Shown here: piece after piece, positions 49,031 to 60,003 of the stretch
Layout of the letters: every line of letters begins with the position of its first letter
Position numbering within the stretch: the stretch's first letter is position 1
NCBI GenBank assembly: GCA_002104945.1
Contig: MCFH01000022.1
Span: forward strand, 372,001-436,000
Length of the DNA stretch: 64,000 bases
Direction of reading: 5' to 3'
Source of the DNA: Piromyces finnis
Taxonomy: Eukaryota; Neocallimastigomycota; Neocallimastigomycetes; Neocallimastigales; Neocallimastigaceae
Notes under the pieces: generated by a model
Told to the model about the DNA's origin: nothing
Databases searched by the model: none
What the model saw: only the letters and a program-made list of their open reading frames with translations
Program-made: the position numbers and the translations under genes

Positions 49031-50536
49031 TTATATATTTATTTTATTTCTTTTATTTTTATATTTATATGTATATATATTTTATTACTTATTATTTATT
49101 ATATCAATATGTATTATCACCTTATATAATGCAATTTCACAAATTAAATAAATAAATATAAAGAAGAAGTGTATTCTCTTCCTAGTCTAAAAAAATAAAA
49201 AAACTATAGCTAGAAAGATTCATCAAGTATTTTAATATTTTATATTTTTACTATATAAAATAAAAAAATTTTAATTTTAATAATATAATATTTTTTATTT
49301 ATAACAACAACAAAAAAAAAATAAAAGTATTATTTTAATAAGAATGTTTTATTCATATTTTATGTATAATAAATAGTGAAATTCGACCTCTGCCTGAATT
49401 TTAGCCAGGAATTTTTATCTTTTTTTTTTTTTTTTTTAAAAAAATTATTATGAAACATTTAAATTAAAATAAGTTTTTTTTTATTAGTATTATTTAATTC
49501 TCTATTTTTTGCATATTAAATTATTTTAGGTATGAAAATTTTCATATATTTAATTAAATGTTTCATGAATTAATAAGAAATAAATGAATAAATAGTTATA
49601 AAATATTACTTTATTAAATGTTGATGATGATAAATAATTAGAATTAAAATTAATAATGGTAATAATAATAAAATAAAATAAAATTGTATAATTAAAGTTT
49701 ATTTATTATTAATATTTAAAGTTTGTTATTTAGGAAAATATTATTTTTAATTATTTGAAAATAATTATTTTGACCCAATTGAAGGGAAATAAAAAAAATA
49801 AAAAAAAAAAAAAACATCTTTCCATTCGAGTTCTGTATGAATTCACTATTTTCCCATTCCCCTTTTTTTTCTGGACATTCTTATAGATACTCTCATTTAT
49901 ATTTTTTATTTTTTTCATTTCAATTCCCAAGTTATTATTAATATATATAATTATAAATTATAAATGACATTGAATCAAATTATATTTCAATTTGAAAATA
50001 TTACTTAAAGTAAAAGTAATAATAAAATAATAAAATATACTTTTAAATACCATAATATTTTTTATAATATGTACTAGTATCTAATAGTAAATATAATAAT
50101 AGAAAATAAAATAACTATTTATAATTTTTAATATTCAATAATATTAAAATGTAAATATTTTTTACCATTTAAAAGTTATATTTTTATGGAAAATAAAAAT
50201 TTCAATTTTAATTTTTAATAGTGTTTTTATTTTTATTTATCCAATGAAATTAAATATTTATTTATTTTAATAATTTTTAAAATTTAGTTTCATTAATTAA
50301 ATTTGGAAAATTAAATTAAAAAAATTAAATATTTCATATTTCATATTTAATAAAATTTTCAGTTATTTATGAAAAAAAAAAAAAAAAGTATAAAATGTCG
50401 AGAAATTTACATATTTCTGATGTTTATTATTCAAATTATATAATAATTAGTTTTTTAAATATATATTACTTAAATATTAAAAAATCTTAAACTATTAACA
50501 TATATTTTATTTTATTATATTCTAAAAAAGGAAAAA
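49031..50536. other. Intergenic region and promoter of the dockerin esterase
   Basis: A/T-rich throughout. A short GC-richer patch, GAAATTCGACCTCTGCCTGAA (49378-49398), and CTTTCCATTCGAGTTCTG (49817-49834) interrupt it; I could not fold either into a tRNA. The latter, followed by TTCCCATTCCCC (49851-49862), might be regulatory for the downstream esterase. Confidence 0.4.
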
Positions 50537-52302
50537 ATGATTGAGTTATATTTATTAATTTTTGGAATTACATTTGGTCTAGTTAAAAGTGGATTGATTA
50601 GGCCTGATTTGGAATGTTTTTCTGTTCCTAATTATAAAGCTGTAAAGGATGCGATGCTATTATGCAAGATGAATCTGGTAAATGGGGAATTGAAAATAAC
50701 CAGTGGTGTGGTATTAAATATTCATGTTTAAATAGTGGCAGTAATGTAGTTAAACGTGATTATTGGCAGAATGGAAATGACTTTATGAATAATAATAATG
50801 GCTGGAATAGTAACAATAACAACAATAATAATAATTGGAACAACAATAGTTTGAATAACAATAACAATAATAATGACTGGAATAATAACAATAATAACAA
50901 CAATAATAATAATTGGAACAACAATAGTTTGAATAACAATAACAATAATAATGACTGGAATAATAACAATAATAACAACAATAATAATGACTGGAATAAT
51001 AACAATAATAACAACAATAATAATGCCTGGAATAACAACAATAACAACAACAATAATAATTGGAACAATAATAGCTGGAATACCAACAATAACAACAATA
51101 ATAATTGGAACAACAATAATAACAATAATGACTGGAATAATAACAACAACAACAACAATAATAATAATAATGACTGGAATAACAACAACAACAACAACAA
51201 CAACAATAATAATAATAATGACTGGAATAATAACAACAACAACAACAATAATAATAATAATAATAATGACTGGAATAATAACAACAACAACAACAATAAT
51301 AATAATAATAATGACTGGAATAACAACAACAACAACAACAACAACAACAATAATAATAATAATAATGACTGGAATAATAACAACAACAACAATAATAACA
51401 ATAATAATAATAATGACTGGAATAATAACAACAACAACAATAATAACAATAATAATTTCAATATACCACAAGATATCCAGTTCAATTATGATTCTTCCAT
51501 GAGTTTTAAGGAAGCCCCAGGAAATTACTTACAACCATGTCCAAAAGCTGGTAAGATTGTTAAAGAAAGTTACAATGGTATCAATGGTGCTAACACTTTA
51601 AATGTTTATTTACCATTTGGATATGAAGAAAGCAAACAATATAATATTTTCTATCTTATGCATGGTGGCGGTGAAAATGAAAATACTATTTTTGGAAATG
51701 ATGTGGGTCTTGGTAATATTATTGATAATATGATTATGAATGGTGAACTTCAACCTCTTATTATTGTTACACCAACCTTTAATAAATGTGAAGCACGCAC
51801 TTTCTATAAGGAGTTTCGTGAATCTGTTATTCCATTTGTAGAAGGAAAATATTCTACTTATGCAAAATCTACACAACCAGATGACATTAAAGCGTCTAGA
51901 ATGCATAGAGCTTTTGGTGGTTTTTCAATGGGTTCTGCTTCGACATGGGCTGTATTAATTAATTGTTTAGACATTTGCGCATACTACATGCCACTTAGTG
52001 GTGATAATTGGGAAGCTAATGGAGGGTTTGATAAAGCAAAATCAGTTGCTGATGCTATTAGCAAAGCTGGTTTAAAAAGTAATGAATTCTTTATCTTTTG
52101 CGCAACCGGTTCTGATGATATAGCTTATCCAAATATGAACCCACAAATGGATGAAATGAAGAAAATGCAACCTTTCATTTATAGTTCTGATTTTTCCAAA
52201 GGAAACTTTTACTATCTTGTTGCACCAGGAAAGACTCATTGGTGGGGCTTTGTTAAGCACTACATCTATGATGCTCTTCCAATTTTCTTTCGCCAAGGCT
52301 AA
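50537..52302 (+). pseudogene. Cellulosomal CE1 esterase (feruloyl/acetyl-xylan type) with frameshifted dockerin
   Basis: Intended order: signal peptide (MIELYLLIFGITFGLV), one fungal dockerin (CBM10-like), an Asn-rich linker of about 235 residues, then a carbohydrate esterase family 1 domain. The dockerin reads LECFSVPNYK in frame 2 and SCKGCDAIMQDESGKWGIEN and NQWCGI in frame 1; the frames meet at 50636-50641 and one base is missing (1766 nt total, 3n+2). The esterase has YLPFGYEESKQYNIFYLMHG, the Ser nucleophile in GGFSMGS (codon 51925), Asp in TGSDD (52114/52117) and His in GKTHWWGF (52237), so the catalytic triad looks whole. The family de-esterifies ferulate or acetate on xylan; secreted and docked on the cellulosome. 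As read, translation from the first ATG stops at 50731, so it is a pseudogene, a sequencing error or a frameshifted allele. Single exon. Confidence 0.8.
50790..51455 (+). repeat. Asn-rich linker repeat (poly-N with W-N-N/D-W-N punctuation)
   Basis: AAT/AAC codons run almost without break, interrupted about every 10-18 codons by GACTGG or ATTGG (DWN, NWN). A block of about 78 bp containing TTGGAACAACAATAGTTTGA occurs twice (near 50838 and 50910), so the linker grew by tandem duplication. Later units lengthen progressively from about 8 to 16 Asn. The AAC/AAT alternation suggests it is not a pure microsatellite. The antisense frames produce spurious long poly-Leu/Ile/Val frames. Confidence 0.9.
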
Positions 52303-52816
52303 ATAATAAAAATTATAAAAATATAAATGGTTGTAAAAATGAACTATTATTGCACTGAATGTAAATATGTAAATAATGTAAAAGCATTTAAATTAAAATA
52401 TTTAATTAGTAATGCATTTAATATTAATTTAAATGCTATTTACAATTTAATTAAATTGTTACATAAGATAGTATTCTACAAAGTATTATTATATTATTTT
52501 TATAATTCTAAAAAATTTCTTTTAAGATAATTATCATTATAATTTATTTAATATTAATTTAGTTTAAATGGGAATATTAAAATTATTATTTATTTCCCAT
52601 TATAAATTTTTTACATAATTATAAAAACAGTATGATTATAACAAAAAAAAAAAAACCTTATAGCTTTTCTATAATTTATTGATACTAAAAACATTAATGA
52701 ATAAATTTTTTCTATTACTATTCTATTATTCTATATAAGATTTTATATTTAAAGGAATTGTTATAATAAATAAAAAAATTATTTTTTTTTATTTTTTTTT
52801 CTAAAAAAAAAACTAT
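52303..52816. other. Convergent 3' intergenic region esterase / CFAP99
   Basis: AT-rich with no supported gene. An open frame at 52327-52530 is low in complexity and has no homologue I know. Poly-A (52642-52653) and poly-T (52782-52800) tracts are present. Confidence 0.5.
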
Positions 52817-55800
52817 TTATTGACTTTTTATTTCACTAATTTGGAAATTTACATTTAAATTCTTTTTATCAAGTTGTTTTTTTAATATTTCTTCATTATA
52901 AAGCTTTTCTTGGTGTTTAAGTATATTTATCTTTCTTTCATAATTTTTTTCTGCATTTTTAAGCTGTCTTTTAGTATAGACATCAACTTCGATGGATGAA
53001 AAATCGCTATTTTTATCAGAACATGTGCTAATAAATGAGCTATTAATAAGAAGTTCTGAAAAAGGTTTCTTGATTTTTTCATTTATTTCGTTTTCTTTAC
53101 TTGGGTAGATATTGTTAAATAAACCATTATTATTAGAATTCTTATAAACATTAGGAAGCTGGTTTATAGTTGATTGATCTATGTCATCTTCATTATTTGA
53201 TATAACAACAAATTTATCAGATTTTAATGTTAAATTGATAGTATTATTATTATTTATTGGTGGGCAATTTTCATTATTTCTATCAGATAATATAGGTAAA
53301 TAAATATCTTTATTGTTATTATCATTTGTGTTTATGTTTACAATCGTTGATTCTTGATTTTTAAATTTTGAATTATCGATAGATTTTATTAATGATGTCT
53401 TTTCATATTTTCTATTTTTATTTCTTCTTTTCTTTAATCGTTCTTTTTATTTTGATAAATTAATATAAAGAAAATCATTTATGAAAAAATATATATATAT
53501 ATTATATTAATATTGTATTAATAAATACTTACGTTCTTTTCTTTGTTGTAATTGATATACTAAGCTTTGAATAGAATCGAGATTTGATGTCATTGTATTC
53601 ATTGAACATGAAGAACTAGAATATAGATTATCATTATTTAAAACATTCACTTTTTCACTTATTAGATTATCCAATCTCTTTTGTCTTTCTAATTTACTTT
53701 TTTCATTTTTTATTCTTTGTTCTGTACGCATTATTCTATCATTCTGTATATTTTGCCTTATTTTATTCATAATGCTGTTTTTCTCCTTTTTCCTTTTTAA
53801 TATTAGTTCACGTTGTCTTTGCTCTTCTTCCTTCGCTGCTTCTTTTGCTAAAACTAAACGTTGTTTTAATTCCACAATAGACATTTCATTTAAAAATCCA
53901 TAATTTTGAGTTTCTGTTAAATCAACTTCTGGCTTATTATTCATAACATACTTTTCAAGTAGCCTTTTAAAAATAAAAATTAATATATATAATATCTAAG
54001 TATTATCATTAATTTTAGTATCGTCATTTTTTACATCTTTATTTACCTAATTTGTTTAATAAGTTCTGCCTTTTTTTCTAACTCTTCTTCTTGCTGCTTT
54101 TGAATTTGAATTTTTATTTCTTTAGATTCATCTTTTATTTCATCAGCTAATTGTTTTTATTTATTTTAAAATATGAGTAATTTTTCTTTAATTTTCATTT
54201 TTTATAATAAAAATAAAATATATACCTTTTTTTTTCTTTGTTTCAGCTACTTTTTTTTTTGCTTCGTTAGCTTGATATTCTATGTCATGAACCTGCTTAA
54301 TAAACTCTTTATTGATTTGATCTTGTAATTTCTTATTTTTTTCGATAAACTTTTGATTTTCTTCTTTTTCTTCTTTAATATGTTGGACTATTTCTCTTTT
54401 TTTAGGTTATATAAAATTTTTGTTTTGATATATACATATATTTGTTAATTGTTAATATATTAAAAGAATTAACTTTTTTTTAATTATATTTTATATATTT
54501 ATAATATTAATTTTATATACTGTTTTTCTTTCATTAAATCTTCTTTAGCATCAATAGCATCTTCATGTAATATTTGAATTTCATATCTCTTTTTTAACTC
54601 ATTTAACTTTCTTTCTTCTAACTCTGTATAATATAATGAAAATAAATAGATGCTTATATTTTAAATATCTACTTATAAAATTTAATTTTTAAAATTACCT
54701 TTTTCCTGTAGTTTATTTCTCCATTCTTCAAAATCATTTTTATTAAGAATAATTTCTATATTATTTAAATCAGATTCTTTTTCCTTTTTACGTTTTTGAA
54801 GTAATTTTTCTTCTCTTAATACAGTTGCAATATTAAGTTTAACATTGTTTGGCTTAAATTTTGGAAGTTTTGTTAATTTAAATTTTGGTGATGGTGGTGT
54901 GACACATTCAATTGACTATTATAAATGTTGTTAATTTTTAGAAATATTGCTTTTATTAATTTTTATTTCATAAAATTAAAAACTTTAATATAAGAAATTA
55001 TATTTACAGTTTTATCAGGTTTATTAAAAGTTTTCTTTACAATTTCAAATTGGTTTTTTTTTTCTTTTTCATGTCTTTTCTGGAATTTTTAAAATAGTAA
55101 TAAGGAAAATTTTATTAATTGCATCAATATTTTTAAAATTTATTTATATTTTTATTTATACCAATATTTTCATTTTATTCTCTTCTTTTTTTTTTTGTAA
55201 TATTTCTCTGTCATTACTTCCTTGCAAAATTTTCTTTGTCAATACAGTTGGCTGATATTTTTATTTTAAATATTAATTAATAATTAAAAATGAATATGAT
55301 AATTATTATTTTATTTGAATTTATTATATATATTTTAAAAATTATACTTCAATTTTTCTATAAATAATTTCCGTTGGTTCAGGAATTGATCGTGGTTTTG
55401 GTTTTGTTAAGTAAAATGGTTTTATTTCTAGTTTTTCAATAATTAAAAGTGAAATCGTATATATAAACGATGATATATTACTTTTAAACATACACTTTTA
55501 AGTTGGGTTTAATTTATTATAAATTATATTATATTTTTCTTTTTTATATATTTACTTGTAACTTTTGATGTTTTTTTCACTGTCATTCCCAAATTGATTT
55601 TTTTTTCTAAATATGACATAATTTTTTTATTTTGATGGAGAACTGATCTTAATGGCTCTAGTATTACTTTCTTTTAGTTAATTATATAATTATAATAATT
55701 AATATTTTCTTCATTAAATATTTTAATAAGAAAATATTGGTAATTGTTTTTTTCCATACTTCAATATATGCTTCATCTAATAAGTCTTTCCATATTTTTT

Positions 55801-56625
55801 TTAAACATCCACATGGCGATAAATTTTCTTCATTAAATATAAATTCCAATAATTTATAAATTTTTCTAGTTGGTTGTGTATCCACAAATGCCTTAAAATT
55901 TTTATATCCCAATTCTTTCAATCTAAAAAGAATTAAATATGTCAATACTTAATGTAATGATATAATTAAAATATATTTATAATAAGAGGATTAATATTAA
56001 TTATTTAATTTATTTAATACTTTTTTTTTTAAATGGAAATTTCTATTGATATTTACCCACAAACATTGTATAATCTTCTTCTTTCAAATTACTATTTAAG
56101 ACTTCAAATAAATATTTTAACAATAACTATTTTTCCATAAATATAAATTTATTATTATATGATAATTAATAAATATTGAATATTCCTTTGTAATTTATTT
56201 ATAAAGTATTTTTGTATTTTAAATTATAAAATTTTTATATTATTACTTTGATTATTTTGTGATATCTGATACATCCAAATACTACTTCTTTTATAAAGCA
56301 TTGTTGATTTTCATCTATAATCTTTAGAAATAATAAAATTAATGTTTTTTTAATATTTTAATATTGATTCTATTATTTATTAATATTATCGCATTTCATT
56401 CATTTTTTCCCGAAAATATAGATTAAAAGTTTAAGATAATGATTTTTCATATATATTTTAACATACTTTTTTATTTAATATATATTTTTCATATAATTCT
56501 TCTTCTGAGTAAAAATTTATGTTATTATTAATTAGAACATCATAATATTTTGTGGTGAAATAATGGTGTGAATCAAGAATATTCACACAATGTTGAAGTA
56601 ATTCTTTGAAATTGATGTCATTCAT
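52817..56625 (-). CDS. CFAP99: Cilia- and flagella-associated protein 99
   Basis: Fourteen exons give 831 residues: 56625-56467, 56321-56247, 56126-56057, 55947-55760, 55670-55556, 55427-55348, 55251-55162, 55079-55008, 54915-54699, 54623-54521, 54395-54226, 54146-54047, 53963-53533, 53442-52817. The N-terminal region has CFIKEVVFGCIRYHKIIK, LTYLILFRLKELGYKNFKAF and FIFNEENL, then the conserved FYLTKPKPRSIPEP, NIATVLREEKLLQK and FEEWRNKLQEK, and a long coiled coil. Near the C-terminus EMSIVELKQRLVLAKEAAKE is the CFAP99 signature. The protein is axonemal, found only in flagellated lineages, which fits zoospores of a gut fungus. The final 208 codons (52817-53442) lack an ATG and are Asn-rich, ending KKNLNVNFQISEIKSQ. 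Divergent from DNAAF3. The exon with an A11 run (55186-55196) reads in frame. Confidence 0.8.
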
Positions 56626-57105
56626 TTTTTTACATTTTTTATATTATTGATATTTTTAAATAGAATTATATTATATTTAAATAGTTTCTAATTGAAAATT
56701 CTAAAATCATAATTAATGAAGTATAACATTATTTCCATTTATATAATATTTAAGTAATAATTATTAGAAAGACGTTAATATTTTTTTTTTGTTTTTTTTT
56801 TTTTTAAAAAAAGTTTATTTATAATAAAATGAATGATAATTTCTCCATTTTTCTTCGAAAATAAAAGTTAGTATAATAAAATATTATAATTAATGTTATT
56901 TTTTTTATTTTATTATCATATTTTGAACACTGAGTTTAAAAATTATGTTAAAGTAATTGACCAATAAAATTTAAAATAAAATTATAAAAATTTAAATTTA
57001 TACTATATTCTTTAAAATTTTATATTAGATTAATTTTTTTATAATTTATTATTATCAAGCGTAGCATAAACGTTTCATTAAACAATAAATTAATATTTAA
57101 GTATT
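56626..57105. promoter_or_regulatory. Shared promoter region of two flagellar genes (CFAP99 / DNAAF3)
   Basis: Only 480 bp separates the two divergent ATGs. It is AT-rich with T runs (56780-56804) and one GC-richer patch next to DNAAF3, ATCAAGCGTAGCATAAACG (57055-57073), which loosely resembles half of an RFX X-box but not convincingly. A shared cell-type (zoospore) control is a reasonable inference from gene content, not from a motif. Confidence 0.45.
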
Positions 57106-59667
57106 ATGGAAGGAACAGGAAAAATAAATATTTGGGGGTTTTCTCCTGCAGTTGATCTTCAAGATACAGGTATATATTAATTATTAATTAAAAAATAAAT
57201 AATACATAAAAACAATATCTAATATTTTCAAATATCAAGCTTCTTCTGAGTGTGAAAAAAATTTAAATGATATTCAAATTAATGTTGATAAAGATAATAA
57301 AGGTATATTCTTAATGAATATATTGAAAAATATTTGGATAATAAACTATTAATAATATTAATTAACTAATTATTTATTTATATATATAGATGATCTTAAC
57401 ATGTTATTAGTTGCCCCGGCTGATCCACGTCATATTATAAAAACTATGGCTAGAGCTTGGAGATATAATAATAAATTTTTAAATGTAAATTAAAAAATTA
57501 TATGATACTTTGTGTAAAAGTTTTTTTTTGTTTATCATATACACAATAAATATATAGTAAAATTCTATTATCAAATTTTAAATTTTATTTAAAAAGTTCT
57601 ACTTAATGGAAACTCAAACGTCAGTTCTTGCCCGTGATATCATTCTTTTATCCATTATTCTAGATTGGAGTGAAAATATTGGTATCCAAGGTAATATAAT
57701 TAATTATAAAGTATTTTTTTCATTATTTAATTATAAATAACTAATATTAATCTATTATAATTACTAAATTTTATTTTGAAATAATTAATTAGAACGTGTT
57801 GAATTGTTCTTAGAAATTTATGGTAATATTTGTGTTAGAGAAAAAACAGAAAAGTTTATTAAAGAAAGAGCATATGATTTAATTAGGTAATTTAAAGTCA
57901 ATATATGCTTTTAATTTTATGATGCCAATTATATTATGAGATATTAATAAATAGAATATAATTTTATTAATAAAAAATTAAGAACTATTACAGATTCAGA
58001 TGAAACAAAATCAAAACTATCTAAAATTATTGATGTATCAAATTTAAAATTTCGTGAAAGGGATGATTTAGAATTTGTATTCAAATTTTGGAGATCCCCC
58101 AAAAAAAACTATGAAATTCAAAAGTATTGGGATTATAGATTAAGAGCATTCTATAAAAGGAGATTTGATTATATTGAAAATGTTTGTGATTGGGATTATC
58201 AAATGAAATTAAATCCAAGAGTAGAATATTAGCTTCTTTTCTTTAATATAATTTTTAAACTTAAAAATAATAATTTAACATATATATTAAAAGATTATTA
58301 ATTGAAATAATATTTTCAAAATTATTTAAAATTTATAATATAGGCTGATATGATCAATTTAAAGGAATTCACAAAGTGGAGAAGAACTGGACAAGCATTT
58401 GAAGTACGTGAAACTTTATATGATAGACCTAATAAAGTTACAGCAACAGTTGAAGGAATGAAAGAAGTAATTAATATATATGTATATATATATAATTCAA
58501 GAATGTTATATTAAAAGAATAAATATATTAATCTAATAATTATAATAATAACGACAATAATAATAATTTTAAGGATGGTTTAACTGTATCTAAATGGGGT
58601 TACTTTAGTGATATTATTGTTGGACCCTTTATTGCTTTTGGTTGCGATTCAGAAAATAAAGAATATCTTAAGACTCAAAATGATTTTCATATCAAAGTAT
58701 ATTTATATTTTATAAAAAATGAATTTATGTTTTACAATACTATATTTATACACTTATATATCTTATATAATTCTAATATTTAGACTTCACAAGATGTATC
58801 AGAATATAATCTCAGATCTTTTATTTATGAATTAAACGAAAAAAAATTATATTTTGAAGATAAAAAAATAGTAGAGATTAATGATGAAGGCGAAAAGACA
58901 GAATCAAATAATTTCAAAGAAAAGGGGAAAAATAAAGATGAAGATAATACTGCTAATTCTCAAAAAGCTGAACAAGATAACAAAATTAATGAAGATAATA
59001 AAGATACAGAAGCAACAACAAGTGTTATTACAGAAAATAAAGATGAATCAATACCAAATGGTATTACTTATTTATATATAAATATTCTATTTTTATATAA
59101 TTTGAATATTTAATTAATATCATAATATTCCTTTTTTCTTTTATTAAAAAAAAAAATCTAATATTTAATATCAAGATACTGATAAAAATAGAAAATTATA
59201 TCCAGATGTTTTAGATCACTCAAAATTATATTTATTGCCATGTGAACCAAGTTATACATTTGCTAGAAAGCTTTCCAAATTTAAGCAAAAGTTTGATAAA
59301 ATATATATTTCAAATTCTATGGTTCATCGACTTAAAGAATATTCAACTTTATTAAAACCTGATGGTGAAATGATTGTTGAAATGGCTAAGTATGTATTAA
59401 AGTTTAAAATTAAATCATCAAAGATTTTATTTATATATTTATTTCATTTTTTGTTTTACAAAAATTTAAAGATTTATGATTGAATTAAAAGATGAACTTT
59501 TACCAGAGTATGATAAAAAAGTTATGGGAATGGCAAATGAAGCTGGATTAGTTATTAAAAAAGGAATAAAAATTCCAGAAATTAAAAAGGGTAAAAATAC
59601 CGTCAAAAAATCAGAAGAAGTTTATAAAAGATCACATTTAGTTTTTGTATTCAAATCCAATAATTAA
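57106..59667 (+). CDS. DNAAF3: Dynein axonemal assembly factor 3
   Basis: Eleven exons (57106-57169, 57240-57302, 57390-57484, 57597-57690, 57793-57886, 57983-58220, 58344-58466, 58574-58696, 58784-59060, 59176-59389, 59472-59667) give 526 residues. The start NIWGFSPAVDLQD, LLVAPADPRHIIKTMARAWR, LKFRERDDLEFVFKFWRSP, WDYRLRAFYKRRFDYIENVC, EFTKWRRTGQAFEVRET, SKWGYFSDIIVGPFIAFG and LKPDGEMIVEMAKF match DNAAF3 (PF22 of Chlamydomonas) block by block; a Rossmann-like fold is expected. Residues 310-375 form an acidic Asn/Lys-rich insertion. It acts in the cytoplasm in preassembly of axonemal dynein arms. Single-strand neighbour of CFAP99, transcribed in the opposite direction. Very secure as a family call. 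Confidence 0.92.
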
Positions 59668-60003
59668 TTCATATCTTCTTTATACATTACACTATTTCTT
59701 ACTTATTATGAGCATTTAAACTTTACATTATATAATATGTTAGCTTTTATAAATTATTTTAATCACACTAAATTAAAATTATCAGAAAAATAAAAAATTT
59801 ATTCAAATAATAATTATAATATATATATAAATGGTTTTATTTTACTTTAAAATTTTAATTATATAAAGTTAAATTCATCTTAAATGGATTTTTATTAATA
59901 ATTATATAATTGGTATCATTAATTTTTTTTAACTAATTAATATATATAAAAATTATTAAATAATTTAGATAGATGTTTTTATTAATCTTTAATAAATTTA
60001 ATA
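59668..60003. other. Convergent 3' intergenic region DNAAF3 / zinc-finger gene
   Basis: AT-rich, 336 bp, with AATAAA-like hexamers. Nothing else seen. Confidence 0.5.

Noticed and set aside
49378-49410. Possible tRNA arm (GACCTCTGCCTGAA near CCAGGAA)
   Set aside because: No cloverleaf could be closed on either strand, and the T-loop consensus is lacking.
50728-51485. Three long antisense or off-frame open frames over the Asn-rich linker
   Set aside because: They are translations of the AAT/AAC repeat in other frames (poly-Ile/Val, poly-Leu, Thr/Ile); only the Asn frame joins a real esterase domain.
52327-52530. Small Leu/Lys/Asn open frame after the esterase
   Set aside because: Low-complexity AT-driven codons, no motif, and it sits where a 3' UTR is expected.
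55186-55196. Apparent homopolymer frameshift in CFAP99
   Set aside because: Recounting the run as 11 bases keeps the reading frame open through the exon.
57055-57073. RFX X-box in the CFAP99/DNAAF3 promoter
   Set aside because: Only a loose half-site match; the second half does not fit and A/T background gives many such near-misses.
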